DNA from: Cryptomeria japonica
Taxonomy: Eukaryota; Streptophyta; Pinopsida; Cupressales; Cupressaceae
Direction: 5' to 3'
Length of the DNA: 62,000 nucleotides
Assembly (NCBI RefSeq): GCF_030272615.1
Contig: NC_081414.1
Span: 307,189,164-307,251,163, forward strand
Made by a program: the position numbers and the translations under genes. Below, in pieces: positions 35,683 to 45,684 of the stretch. The notes under the pieces were generated by a model that was not told where the DNA came from, ran no database searches, and saw only the letters and a list, made by a program, of their open reading frames with translations. How positions within the stretch are numbered: position 1 is the stretch's first letter; every line of letters begins with the position of its first letter.

Positions 35683-37417
35683 GCTCTTCGGAGCATCCTA
35701 ATTCAAAAATACAAAAAAAATCAAAAATTTTCAAAAATACAAAAAAAATTATAAAACAAAAAAATCGTTACTTGGTGAAAACCTGGCAAACGGGCGCCTT
35801 GTGACAACAAAAAAAAATTGAAAATTGAGAAAAGTAAAGAGAAATAATTTCGTCCAACGGTGAAAACCACTTCGGTGGCGCCCTGGGCAAGTACCATGGT
35901 GAAAACTGGGTCACCAGCGCCATGCGTAGAGACATTGCTCCTCCCTCCTTCAGGATTCTCTTCATCCTTTCACTTCGCACACACTCACAACCTATTCATC
36001 CATAATAAACTTACCCAGTCCCATCATGGCTTGTTATTGATCTACCCAAGATTGGTTAGCCATTCATAATAAACCTCCCTTTTCATTCCTTTCCATCCAT
36101 AATAAATCAGATCCTATCTGTGGCTAAGGCAAATCTTACGTCTAGTGATGGGTGTGGAACTAAGAACATCACATGTCTCGAGGAGTACAGTTTCTCCCAG
36201 CTTTCTTCAGTCTGTCCGCGCACAATCCGCAATAAAGCAACATCTGCATCGCCAGTCCACAATAAAGTTCCATCTTCTCCACAATAAAGTATCAGTTTCA
36301 TGGATTCAGTCAGTTTCAAATGAGACACAGCAGCAACAATGAGCTTCAACCAAATCAAATCTTTCAACAGACTCAGACAACATTATGGTTCAGTGCTATC
36401 TATCCTTTTTGTGAAAGTGAACATTGTGACCACAATCAAAATTTGACTTATACAAGTGACAAGAGACACTAAACTTGAGGACTATAGTGGATGTTGGTGT
36501 CGAGTCTTGGTTTTCTTTTGATTTCATCTTTTTCGGTGACATGTCTTTTAGCTTTTCCAGGATGTCTTTGATTAGAGATTCTATCTCTAGGATGTCTTTG
36601 ACTAGAAAGGCGAGGATGGGGTATCGTCACCTATTTGCATTTGTTGTCTGTGGATTGTCTCTTAGTAATGCTATGACTTGTCCAAGGATATGAGGACACT
36701 GTGAGTCTAGTATGAACTGGGGCATTCCTTGTTTGTGACTGTCTTATCTCCATGCAAACAGGTACAATGACTTTCTGGGCCGAACAAATGCCTCGATTGT
36801 CATAACCTATTCTGTCATAATAAAGCTCAATGGTGATAAAGCACAAGAAGCTCTTTCACGTTCATATCTTCTGTCTTCCATCCCCCTTTCTTGATTGACT
36901 TCCATCATCCTTCCCGAGTCCGCGTAGCCCGCTATCACATGACTGAGTATAATGACACACCAAAAACATTTGCATTTCATATAGTTACACCTACATCACC
37001 ACATATAAGCATTTCATACATACATATAGATATCACAATTGCATCACATCCTGCATACAACACATGTTAGCACATCTCACATTTTCATTATGTAAATAAT
37101 CATTTGCATTATCATATTCATTTGCATTACATACATTCACATTTGCATCATGCATCACATATACAACATAAAAGAACAAAAATATATTGCATTGCATCAT
37201 ATAAGCATCCATATCATAAAACATGTATCACATAAGAACATTTCATCACATAAGGTACACATGCATATAGCTGCCGCAAAAATGGATCATCTCTCATATA
37301 TAATCAAAAGTGTCATGATACAATGATGTTAAAAAGAATCATATGGCTACAAAATCACCCGCAGGTGTCTACAATACAAAAATGGTACAATACTGATACA
37401 TAGGGAGCCCTCTAAGG
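35683..37417 (+). other. 3' region of nested element, first part
   Basis: No supported gene. A/AAATACAAAA-rich sequence follows the stop, then three TGGTGAAAAC blocks near GGCGCC/GCGCCA sites (about 35773-35925). AATAAA hexamers in a CAATAAAG/CATAATAAA setting recur between 36001 and 36290, with another near 36817. A CATTTGCAT/CATCACAT-rich low-complexity stretch spans about 36960-37260. Confidence 0.55.
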
Positions 37418-37984
37418 CTATGATGAACTCCCTCCCTCGAAGCCGCCTGGCCTCGACGGAGTTTGAGCCCTAGAAGGACCCACCCCAAGATCAACTCTCC
37501 TGGCCCCTGTGTCCCCTACAGCCACCCCTCGTGTCGTCCTATCCAGATAGAGGAACCCACTGATAACTCCTGCCAACACTGTTGGTAGTGCTAATCCTGT
37601 CCATGTCATGGTATCCCATGCCACATGTCCCACCCTCATCCCTAGTCCTGGATCCTAGAACACTTGTCTCAGTGCATCCCTATCTCCGTCTCGATCATAG
37701 GGTACTAACTCCCCATCGATCGGTATCTGTAGAATCCTATATACATCCTCCAAGGTGACTGTCATCTCACCTATCGGCAAATGCAAACTAAAAGTCTCTG
37801 AGTGCCATCTCTCAGCCAGTGCAGTCAACAATCCCATGTTCACCCGAAACTCAGGCACATACAGAATGTATCTCAATCCCATAGCCTCAATCGCGGCTCG
37901 GTCCTCAAGTGTCAACTCAGGTCGCAACCTCTGAGTCGATGGGAATCTCTCCCGTGACTCCAGCATCGGCAAGTACTCCTGCAG
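37418..37984 (-). pseudogene. Antisense plant-mobile-domain (PMD) fragment
   Basis: On the strand opposite to the element, 37972-37655 reads with the hallmarks of the plant mobile domain family often annotated as aminotransferase-like or PP7-long-form-like: RFPSTQRLRPELTLEDRAAI, MGLRYILYVPEF, ALAERWHSETFSLHLPIGEM and TVTLEDVYRILQIP. A TAG at 37652-37654 interrupts the frame, which then continues as 37639-37418 (AWDTMTWTGLALPTVLAGVI, RTTRGVAVG). A TGA lies just upstream of the readable part, so the N-terminus is missing, as is much of the domain's middle. PMD sequences occur in cellular genes and in mobile elements, and antisense extra ORFs after pol are known in Tat elements. Confidence 0.75.
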
Positions 37985-38014
37985 TCAAGCAACTCAATCA
38001 TGTCAGTCATAGTG

Positions 38015-38225
38015 ACACTCACTGTTCATCACAAAGTGTTGCTATCTATCCTAGTAGTACTCCCTGTTCATCACAAAGTACTACATGTGTGACACTCACT
38101 GTTCATCACAAAGTGTTACTCACATTTGCACTCCCTGTTCATCACAAAGTGTTGCTCATATTTTAGTACTCCCTGTTCATCACAAAGTACTTTATCTTGG
38201 TACTCACTGTTCATCACAAAGTGCC
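38015..38225. repeat. Six-unit hairpin array with compensating arms
   Basis: Six copies of a 15-base core (CACTGTTCATCACAA or CCCTGTTCATCACAA type) start at 38015, 38056, 38092, 38128, 38165 and 38199. Flanking arms pair: ACACT/AGTGT (units 1, 3), AGTACT/AGTACT (2, 5), GCACT/AGTGT with one wobble (4), GGTACT/AGTGCC with one wobble (6). The loop is constant while the arms vary in step. It lies next to the PMD fragment. Confidence 0.8.
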
Positions 38226-38811
38226 TTGATCTATCTTAGTCTTCCCTAGAGGACCTTCTTGAGTGTATCCTCTCAGTAGCTTATCCAATCGACAGCATAT
38301 GTTCATCACAGAATTGCCGATTTGACCTGGAAGACATAAATGCGCATTTATTACATTACCTAGTATGCATTAATGACAACAATAAATGCATCAAAGTACG
38401 AGGAGGTTTTGTGGTACTCACTGGCTCTCCTGCCTCCGTTGGCCTCTAGAATCGGCGAACACAGTCGAAACTATGAACAAAAGCCATCGCTGCTGACTGT
38501 TGCTGCTTTATTTTCGCTTTGCACTATGCTCTTGTGACGGTGTAGATGACAATGAGGATGTATTTTCCCCCGTGGTCTATCTTATAGATTGCCCTAGCTC
38601 TCATTTCCCGAGTCAGTCTTCCTTATCCCGTGACTTTGTCACTTTATCTGATCAGTCCATTCTATCGCGTCTTTCTTATCGAGAGATTGTCTGCAATCTT
38701 TTCAGACATTTTCATCCAATCTCTCGAGGGGGCATATAATTCCCATCTTGGGGCAACTCTGTATCAGTTCATCTTATCTTCTTTGAAACAACGCGACAAG
38801 CCACATTGTCT

Positions 38812-38826
38812 CAAAGAGGGGCAAAA
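38812..38826 (+). other. Polypurine tract of nested element
   Basis: CAAAGAGGGGCAAAA directly precedes the LTR start TGTAGACAC. It has the same core as the host Tat tract. Confidence 0.88.
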
Positions 38827-39636
38827 TGTAGACACTCAAAATTGTCATGTCTAATTAAATAAATATTTTATTTATTTAATTATCTAAGCCTAATTCTTCT
38901 ATTAATTAAATAAATCCTTATTTATTTAATTAATTCATTTATCCTCTTCTAGCCTTATTTCTCATTTAAATAAATACATTTATTTATTTAAATTATCCCT
39001 TTCCTAAATTAAATAAATATTTTATTTATTTAATTATCCTACTTCTTCTATTAATTAAATAAATCTTTATTTATTTAATTAATTCATTATCTTTTTCTAC
39101 ACATGACACATGTCATTCATCTCTTAATTCATACACTACCTACCCCTTTCATTATTTTATTATTTCTTTTACCTACCCTCTAATCCTAGCCGACCTCTCT
39201 TTTTACACCTCTCAATCTTAACCCTCCATTTCTTATTGTGTCTTCTATTTAAGGAGATGCTTTCTTCATTGTCAAACCCTAATGACATATCCTAATGACA
39301 TATCCTAATGACACATCCTAATGACTGATTTTGGAGTACTTGGTTACACTACAATTCCACTTGCAACCACATTCCGTTCTTTGTTGAGCTCTTGTGCATA
39401 CAAAAATCTGAGAGCAAGTATATCAAGCAAGATCAATGGAGATAGGAAGAATGGAGATCAAAACCCTATTGGACATGTGATGGTATAATCTTTGTGATTT
39501 TGAGTTATTTGCATTGTCTTAGGTTATCTTCATATGTTATGGTGGATCTTTGTTCATTGTTAGGCTAGGGTTTGGTGGTTGAATTCATTTAGCCTTTCAA
39601 TTTTGTTATTATTGTTATCCATTTTCACCATACACA
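38827..39636 (+). repeat. 3' LTR of nested element
   Basis: 810 bp. It differs from the 5' LTR at about two positions by eye (ACCCTCC versus ACCATCC near 39223, and the terminal ACACA versus AAACA). CCTAG follows directly. Confidence 0.94.
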
Positions 39637-39641
39637 CCTAG

Positions 39642-42090
39642 CAATGAGAGGATTCACTCATGAACTAGTTTTAACCTGCGTAGATGTGTCTCTTAGGATG
39701 AGCTTATCCTAGATGTAGAAACAATCTAAAAGTGATGTGATGTGTTTGATTTCAAGCAATATCTAAAAGAGAACTTGGGACAAGAACCTCTTAATGTTTT
39801 GAGAGTTTTGGGATGAATTGATGATGGAATAATGATGTATGAATGAGATGATGGATGTTTTGTTTTCAACTTCAATAAAAACTTTGTGTTACAAATGGAA
39901 CAAACTCTACTTCTTCCCTTTCAGGCGTTGGTGGCACTTCTCGAGCTGTGTTGTAGGTGATACAGATGTTTGGGAAGAAGTTGGGATTAATCTTTCCTCC
40001 TTGATTTTTGTGATAACTCAGAGCTCTATATTGCATAAAAGCTCTGCGGTTCAATGATTCTGAATCAAACTCGTTTGTTTTACCTTGAAGGTATAGACGC
40101 ATGCGATGTAGAAAGACTCTATGTGAGACAAAGATTTGTCGATTGATATAGAAGAATTTCCTCCTTTTGATCAAAGCCTTTGAGCTCAATGGTCTCCTTT
40201 TCAAGTTGATATTCTGATGACACTTCTTCTTTTGCAAGATGTGAAGAATGGTCATAAATTTTGTCTCTTTGTTGTTTGTACTTTGTTCTTGGTATTTTTG
40301 TTTGTTTTTGAGAAATGTTGGATGAATACTTTGTTTTGGGGATTGATTTTTTTGATTTTTCCTTGACAAGAAAACAAAGCAAGCACACAAACACAAGAAT
40401 GTTGCCTCAAAGGCACAAATGAGTATGGGTCTAGATCAACCCAATTCTTGGACTTGTTTTTTACCCTTCCTTTAGATTTATTTTAAGGTGTAGTTCCAAA
40501 GCCTGAAGTCGGCTCAATTTGCACTAGGTTTGTAAAACGAACACACTTCAAACATTTTTTATCCCTAAGGTCAAATGGCCAGTTGTGATAAATTTAGCCC
40601 ACATCTTGATATTTCTTCGACTTTGGTACTACATACCTTATGAATCCCACCTTGGCAGATAAGGATGTGATATACTAAGTCTTGCACGAGCATAACAAAT
40701 AGATGATCCCTATGATGGGGGAGTCACCACTTTTATCAAGCCACAAGTGACTTTTCAAAAAGCTATGTTTCTACTCAAGGAAATATGTATGGTGAGTATC
40801 TTGGGAGCAAAACCATCTATGCTCTTGCACTAAATTATATCTCAAATATCCTCAATCAATAGAACGGGTGGGCTACTACTTAAAGGTGTTTAGTCATGTT
40901 CGATATTTTTGGACATAAGTTCATTCTGCAGTGACTCACTTAAGAGCCTTGTAACTGGTGGTGGGGCCCATTTGTCCTTTCGGCCAGTTACACTGTAGGA
41001 ACAGCTATACCCAAGGCTACAGCTTTCGCTCTCACCTGATTTCTATAGCGGCTCGAAGGATTTACCGCTCGAGGTCGTTCCCAAGAGTATCGATCCCTTG
41101 GCAGGCCTCTCTTAAAAAGATAAAATTTGAGCGTTACTAACACTTTTCTCTTGCACCTAGGACCACGAGAGCCAAGGGAGAGGATAGTGTGTGTTAGAGG
41201 TAGGACCACTCGACCAACTCTTTTGCACAAGTGTGCCAAACACAAAATTCACTTGTTCCTTTTAATTTGTCATCGCAATGATTTTCTATTTATTTGGAGA
41301 TGTTGCTCCAACAATCATGGTGTTCTTTTTAATTTTCAAAGGCAATTGTTGGAGTAAACTAGAATTTGAAAATCCTGGTCAACTTAATGAAAAACACATT
41401 TGCATGAAGTAAAATTGCTTTAAAAATGAGACAAGTTGATTGTGAATTTTATTTGCACCAAAAATGGAAGTGTGGATTGTAAGTTTTATCTTGATGCAAG
41501 AAATAAAATTTGCCTTGTTGATTTTAAGCACCAAAAGAATTTGTTCCTAACTTTGCAACAAAAAAATTTGCGTGTTTGTTTTTGTGATTCTTTTTAACTT
41601 TGAACAAGTGTGATTCTTTTTTAGAGCTCCAAACGAAAGATATGGTTCTTTTTAAAACTCCAAATGAAAGTGTAGTTGATTTTAACCCAAAAGGAAAATG
41701 AATTTATTTTATCCTAACTTGAAAGACAAAGTTAGCAATATGAACAAATTTATTTCCTAAGCTAAAATTGCTAAAAATAATGCTATTGTAGGGGTTAGTT
41801 AAAACCTGCACAAAAGATAATTAGTTAGAAAAATCTGCATGTTTTGGTGGGCTTCTACAAGCCTAAAATTTTTGGTTTTCGGTTACAAGGAATTTTCTTA
41901 CAACTCTTTGTTACAATAGCTCTACTCTGTGTGAAAACAGAAGTGCTATTTAACATGAAAGAGCAACATTATAGACAATAGCGTTAAAGTATCAATTTGC
42001 GAAGGTGCTAAATTGAGAAGAAAAATGCAAGAGAATGACCTGTGTGTCAATTAAAACATTCAAAAGTTAGTAGTCTTCAAAATGATTGCT
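39642..42090 (-). other. Leader of Tat element, right part
   Basis: This lies between the PBS and the nested insertion and is otherwise unexplained. The only sizeable frame is 39872-40396 on the minus strand (174 residues), listed separately. No other protein is recognised. Tat and Ogre elements have long leaders, sometimes with an extra ORF before gag. Confidence 0.5.
39872..40396 (-). CDS. Uncharacterised 174-residue leader ORF
   Basis: This ORF runs in the element's sense direction, between the PBS and gag, in the place where Ogre-type elements carry ORF1. It is basic, rich in Lys, Gln and Asn, with a Cys-rich start (MCLCACF) and a Pro/Glu segment near the end (EVPPTPEREEVEF). I see no domain and no counterpart in the nested element, and codon use does not distinguish it from AT-rich leader. 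It may be a real extra ORF or chance. Confidence 0.3.
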   Translation of the reverse strand: MCLCACFVFLSRKNQKNQSPKQSIHPTFLKNKQKYQEQSTNNKETKFMTILHILQKKKCHQNINLKRRPLSSKALIKRRKFFYINRQIFVSHRVFLHRMRLYLQGKTNEFDSESLNRRAFMQYRALSYHKNQGGKINPNFFPNICITYNTAREVPPTPEREEVEFVPFVTQSFY

Positions 42091-42114
42091 GTTCGATTCA
42101 CGTCGGGTTCACCA
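42091..42114 (-). other. Primer-binding site matching tRNA-Trp
   Basis: On + the sequence GTTCGATTCACGTCGGGTTC followed by ACCA equals the 3' end of plant tRNA-Trp including the T loop and CCA, as I remember that tRNA. On the minus strand it lies 2 bp after the 5' LTR end, the PBS position. A 24-base match is longer than the usual 12-18. It is not a tRNA gene: the rest of the cloverleaf is absent. Confidence 0.8.
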
Positions 42115-42116
42115 AA

Positions 42117-43851
42117 TGATGTCATGGAAATGGGGACAAGGCAACAACAAAGTTCAATGTTAATAAGTTAGTTTCAACCATAAAAACAAAACAAAGAACT
42201 AAAAACCATTCCAAACATATCAAGAGAGATTTCAAAAAGCATGAAAGAAGTTTAACAAAATAAAAGAAAGGAGAAGAGCCTCCCTAAGATGCTTCCATGA
42301 TGCCTTTTGATGCTTCTCCCTTGTTTCTCTCCTCTCCAAGTCCCAAATGAGTGTAGCTCTCAACTTTTAGCACTAGCCATGGATGCCATATGGAGATTCA
42401 AGATGGTTAAATATGATAAGCAAATACTATGCAAGAGTAGATAGTGATGCTATGAAAAAGCTCTATGCTAATGCCAGTATAACAACAATACTCTAAATGC
42501 TTTTTTTTGCTTGAGGAGAAGGGTTCTATTTATAGAAGAAATGGGGAAATGAAGGGTTAAGATTGAATGGTTTAATCAAGGGCCAAGTTTGAAAGTTGGG
42601 GATCCATGTGCACAATTGGCACCAATAAAATGGTGACAAGTGTCAACATAGGATTGGGTTGAGAGAAGAGGTTGGAGGCATTAAAGGCCTGAGAAGACCT
42701 CATGGTTATCTAGAAGGTAAGGGTCAAGTCTAAATTAAGATTACCCATTGGATTAAGAGTTAATCCAAGGATAAACCTTTGTGCAAATGATTAAGAGATA
42801 ATCATGGTCAAAGCATTAAAGGCTTGATGAGACCTTTGGGTTGGGTAGAGGTTGAGTCAAAACAAATGTTTTAACCATGTGGGAGGGTTTGAGGTAACCA
42901 TTAATGGTTATTGGAGACTTTGGGGATTAAGTGGTTGAAGGTTGAAAGCCTTCAATAGTTATCAAAGACTTTGAGGGTTAATTTGTTGAACACACAAAGC
43001 ATTAATTGCTTTTCAAAGACTTTGGAGTCTTTGAGAAGTGACTCCAATTTGCTTAGGAATGTGACAATATTTAGGGGATGGATTAGGCTAATTAGGAAGG
43101 GTTTAGAAGAATCTAGAAGGGGTTTAGGCATACAAGTGGATTTTGTAGGAAAATGCAAGTGGGAGAAATTTTGGTATTTTCAATTAAAATAAAATCATTT
43201 ATTTCAATTAAATGGTGTAATTTGCATTTGGATAAATATTCAAATAAATATTAATTTATTTAAATGAGAAAAATGAAGATAAAGTATTAAAATGCTTGAA
43301 GACTTTGAGGGAAACCATTAAAGGCTTGAAGACTTTAAGGAAAACCATTTAAGTCTTAAGAAGATTATAGAAGGAAGCCATCAAGTTTGAAGACTTTAAA
43401 GCCATCAAGTTTGAATACTTTAAGAGAAACCATTAAAGGTTTCAAGTGGGTGAGGATAAATAGGATTTTAAATAAATAATTTATTTAAAATAGTTGTGCA
43501 ACTTGCTTTTGTAGGAAAATACAAGTGGGTGGAGGATAAAGATGATTTAAATAAATTATTTATTTATTTAAATGTGAGAGGTGGGATTTTGGGGGTTTTA
43601 AATAAATATTAATTTATTTAAATGTGAGAGAAGATTTAATTAAATAAATATGATTTATTTATTTAATTAATGGTCTGAATTTGGTTAAGTGAATTAAATC
43701 AAATAAATTGAATAATTTATTTAATTAATAGGAGAATAGGGTTAAGATGAATTAATTAAATATTAATTTAATTAATTATTAATTGATGGTTAAATAATCA
43801 AATAAATACTAAGTATTCATTTAATTAAGTGGACAGATTTATGTGACTACA
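42117..43851 (-). repeat. 5' LTR of Tat element
   Basis: 1735 bp, nearly identical to 16498-18232. A handful of substitutions were seen (for example near 42363, 42596, 42957 and 43350). CCAAC follows at 43852-43856. Confidence 0.93.
42527..42535 (-). promoter_or_regulatory. TATA box of Tat 5' LTR
   Basis: The minus-strand TATAAATAG is a near-consensus plant TATA box inside the LTR, with GC-poor surroundings. The same box lies at 16908-16916 in the 3' LTR. Confidence 0.55.
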
Positions 43852-44189
43852 CCAACTACATGTTATTTGAGTGTGTAGTGTATGAAATGTAATATATATT
43901 TCGTAGTATAATAGTATGTATATATGTGTCTATATGAGCATGTTGATTCATTTTATGTTGAAGAAAAAAAGTATTAGGAAATGGATATTGTTGTGAAGTA
44001 TTTTCCATTTGATTAAAATGAAATTGGATGTATACGAAATGAACTCATCAAGATTTATATAACAAATTCATCTATTTTTATTATATCACTTTTTTCTAAG
44101 TTGAGGTTGATGACTTTTAATTTGAGTTGGTGCTTAGTGACTAAGTTAAAGCTCAATTTGATTGAATTAGAGTTCCCTATATGTTGGTT

Positions 44190-44500
44190 CCTTCAAATTG
44201 TTTTGTAAGGTGGATTGGATTCTCTTGTAGGTTGATGCTTGAAAATCAATTGGGCATTGGTGTCTCCTTTTGGATTGTAATTCTTGTAGGCTGTTACATA
44301 CAAAATTATTGTAAGTTCAATACTCTTTTGTGAGGCTAGATTTGGGTAATAGATCCAAGTAGCTACTTTCACCATGGTTTTTTCTTCCAGGGTTTGCATG
44401 TAAATCTAGTGTTCTCATATGTTCTCTTCTTACATAGTTTCTTTTGCTATTGTTGATGTAGTGGCTTAGAATTAATTTACTAATTCACTCTCCTCTCAAT
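44190..44500 (+). repeat. Probable copia LTR end (U5-like)
   Basis: The segment runs ...TAGATCCAAGTAGCTAC, then CCATGGTTTTTTCTTCCAGGG, TTTGCATGTAAATC and finally TTCACTCTCCTCTCAATG. This order resembles the end of many plant Ty1/copia LTRs (a GGTTTTTCCC / CACGTAAATC block followed by a CACCCCCCTCTCA-type end). It would fit the outer copia element whose RNase H lies at 1560-14010. The boundaries are not fixed and the match is degenerate. Confidence 0.4.
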
Positions 44501-44530
44501 GTATTTGAAACTGGGAGTTACAAGAAATCT

Positions 44531-45684
44531 TTACGGTACATTTTATGCATGATGGAAGCTATAAATAACAAAAGATGGGGAAGTCATGTGGGTGGAAATT
44601 CTTATTGTCAAGGTTTTTAGGTTTGAACTCAGAGTCTCCTAGCATTAAAAAAGGAAGATAGTCGATTCTTTAGGCATATACGAGGAGTGGCTTGTGGAAT
44701 AATATATTATATGATAGGAAAAAACTCCCAGCAGAGGAGAAATAGATGATTTACTCTATAGGTTCGACATATTTTCATGAGATAGAAATGAAAAGAGGTC
44801 GGGAGAATGATCTTTCATGGCATACCCAACAATAATGGACGAAATATGTATCTTAAAAGAATTTTGTTGTTTTTTCCTTGCATCTATCTACGTCTTCACA
44901 TCATGTTTTTTTACGCTGTGAAACTGTGCACAAGTATGATGCACGCCATGTAAGTTTGACCTATTTTTCTTCAATATTTTTTGAATGTTTTCTATCCTTT
45001 TATATTTTCTTTTCTAGGTGTGTCTTTTACCAAATTGAATATGATGAATCTTAAGGTTGTTAAAGCCTATTTCCCCAATCTGCATAAACTATGGTGGAAG
45101 ATGAGAGTTGTGTCTTATCTGAACATCATAGTGAACATCTTCCCTACCTCTCACTTTGTGGACAAAGCCATGAAAGCCTTTGTCCAGACGTAGTATTACA
45201 TGAATTTCTTAGACAGTTCAAAGATCGAAAATCCAATTTGAAATAAAATTTCTAGATAGGTTGGGTATGAATGTCGATCAGATGAGCAAGGCCACAAACC
45301 TAGAGTTCAAGGCACTGCAAAAATATGTTTCCACAAAAAGAAATATAAAATTTTCTCCAATGGAAGAGATTCACAAAAGCTAATGTTGTAGTCTATCATA
45401 GAAGTCTTATTTTATTACCTTATTGTAAATTATACTTTGCATGTGTTGCAGTTTATTATTACATAGGGATATTGTTGGACATCATTCATTATTAGCCTAA
45501 TCATTAACATTGACATGTATCACATATTTTCCTTTGTTTAAAGGATAATTTGACATATCCCATACTTTCTGTGAGTTTTGGCAAAAAGATGAAACTATTT
45601 TGTTCTACTATCTCAATCTTCTAGCTAGCATAGATGTTTTTGACATGACATGATGTAGATGGATGTTGGAAACTAATTAAGAAT
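44531..45684. other. Non-coding stretch
   Basis: AT-rich. A 70-residue frame at 44981-45193 (YFPNLHKLWWKMRVVSYL) resembles nothing I know and continues into stops. The end (about 45595-45684) is a copy of sequence at about 49003-49076. Confidence 0.4.

Larger units (their letters stand above)
28199..39636 (+). mobile_element. Young non-autonomous Tat derivative (gag-protease-integrase tail)
   Basis: This 11.4-kb insertion on + has 810-bp LTRs (28199-29008 and 38827-39636), TSD CCTAG (28194-28198 and 39637-39641), PBS 29012-29029 and PPT 38812-38826. I saw only two differences between the LTRs, so insertion is very recent. It encodes gag and protease but no RT, RNase H or integrase core. The integrase C-terminal module is fused to the protease linker. 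It sits 219 bp upstream of the gag start of the host Tat element, in opposite orientation. It must depend on another element's enzymes. Non-autonomous gag-bearing LTR elements are known in plants, but I have not seen this fusion described. Confidence 0.92.
16498..43851 (-). mobile_element. Tat-lineage Ty3/gypsy element carrying a nested insertion
   Basis: This minus-strand element has LTRs at 42117-43851 (5') and 16498-18232 (3'), a PBS at 42091-42114, a long leader, gag, protease, RT, RNase H, a second (archaeal-type) RNase H, integrase, a 2.4-kb non-coding 3' region and a PPT. The second RNase H is the marker of the Tat lineage. Without the 11.4-kb nested insertion and its extra 5-bp copy it is about 15.9 kb. 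The LTRs are 1735 bp each and differ at only about half a dozen positions by eye, so insertion is recent, yet the coding region holds several stops and a frameshift. It probably moved using proteins from another copy. Confidence 0.93.

Noticed and set aside
38015-38225. CRISPR array
   Set aside because: Repeat cores are spaced 34-41 bp with only short variable parts that pair with each other, inside a plant retroelement; no cas genes.
41127-41357. Short ORFs near 41 kb on both strands
   Set aside because: They overlap each other in the Tat leader and lack domains.
42091-42114. tRNA-Trp gene
   Set aside because: Only the 3' end of the tRNA is present, at the exact PBS position; no anticodon or D arm.
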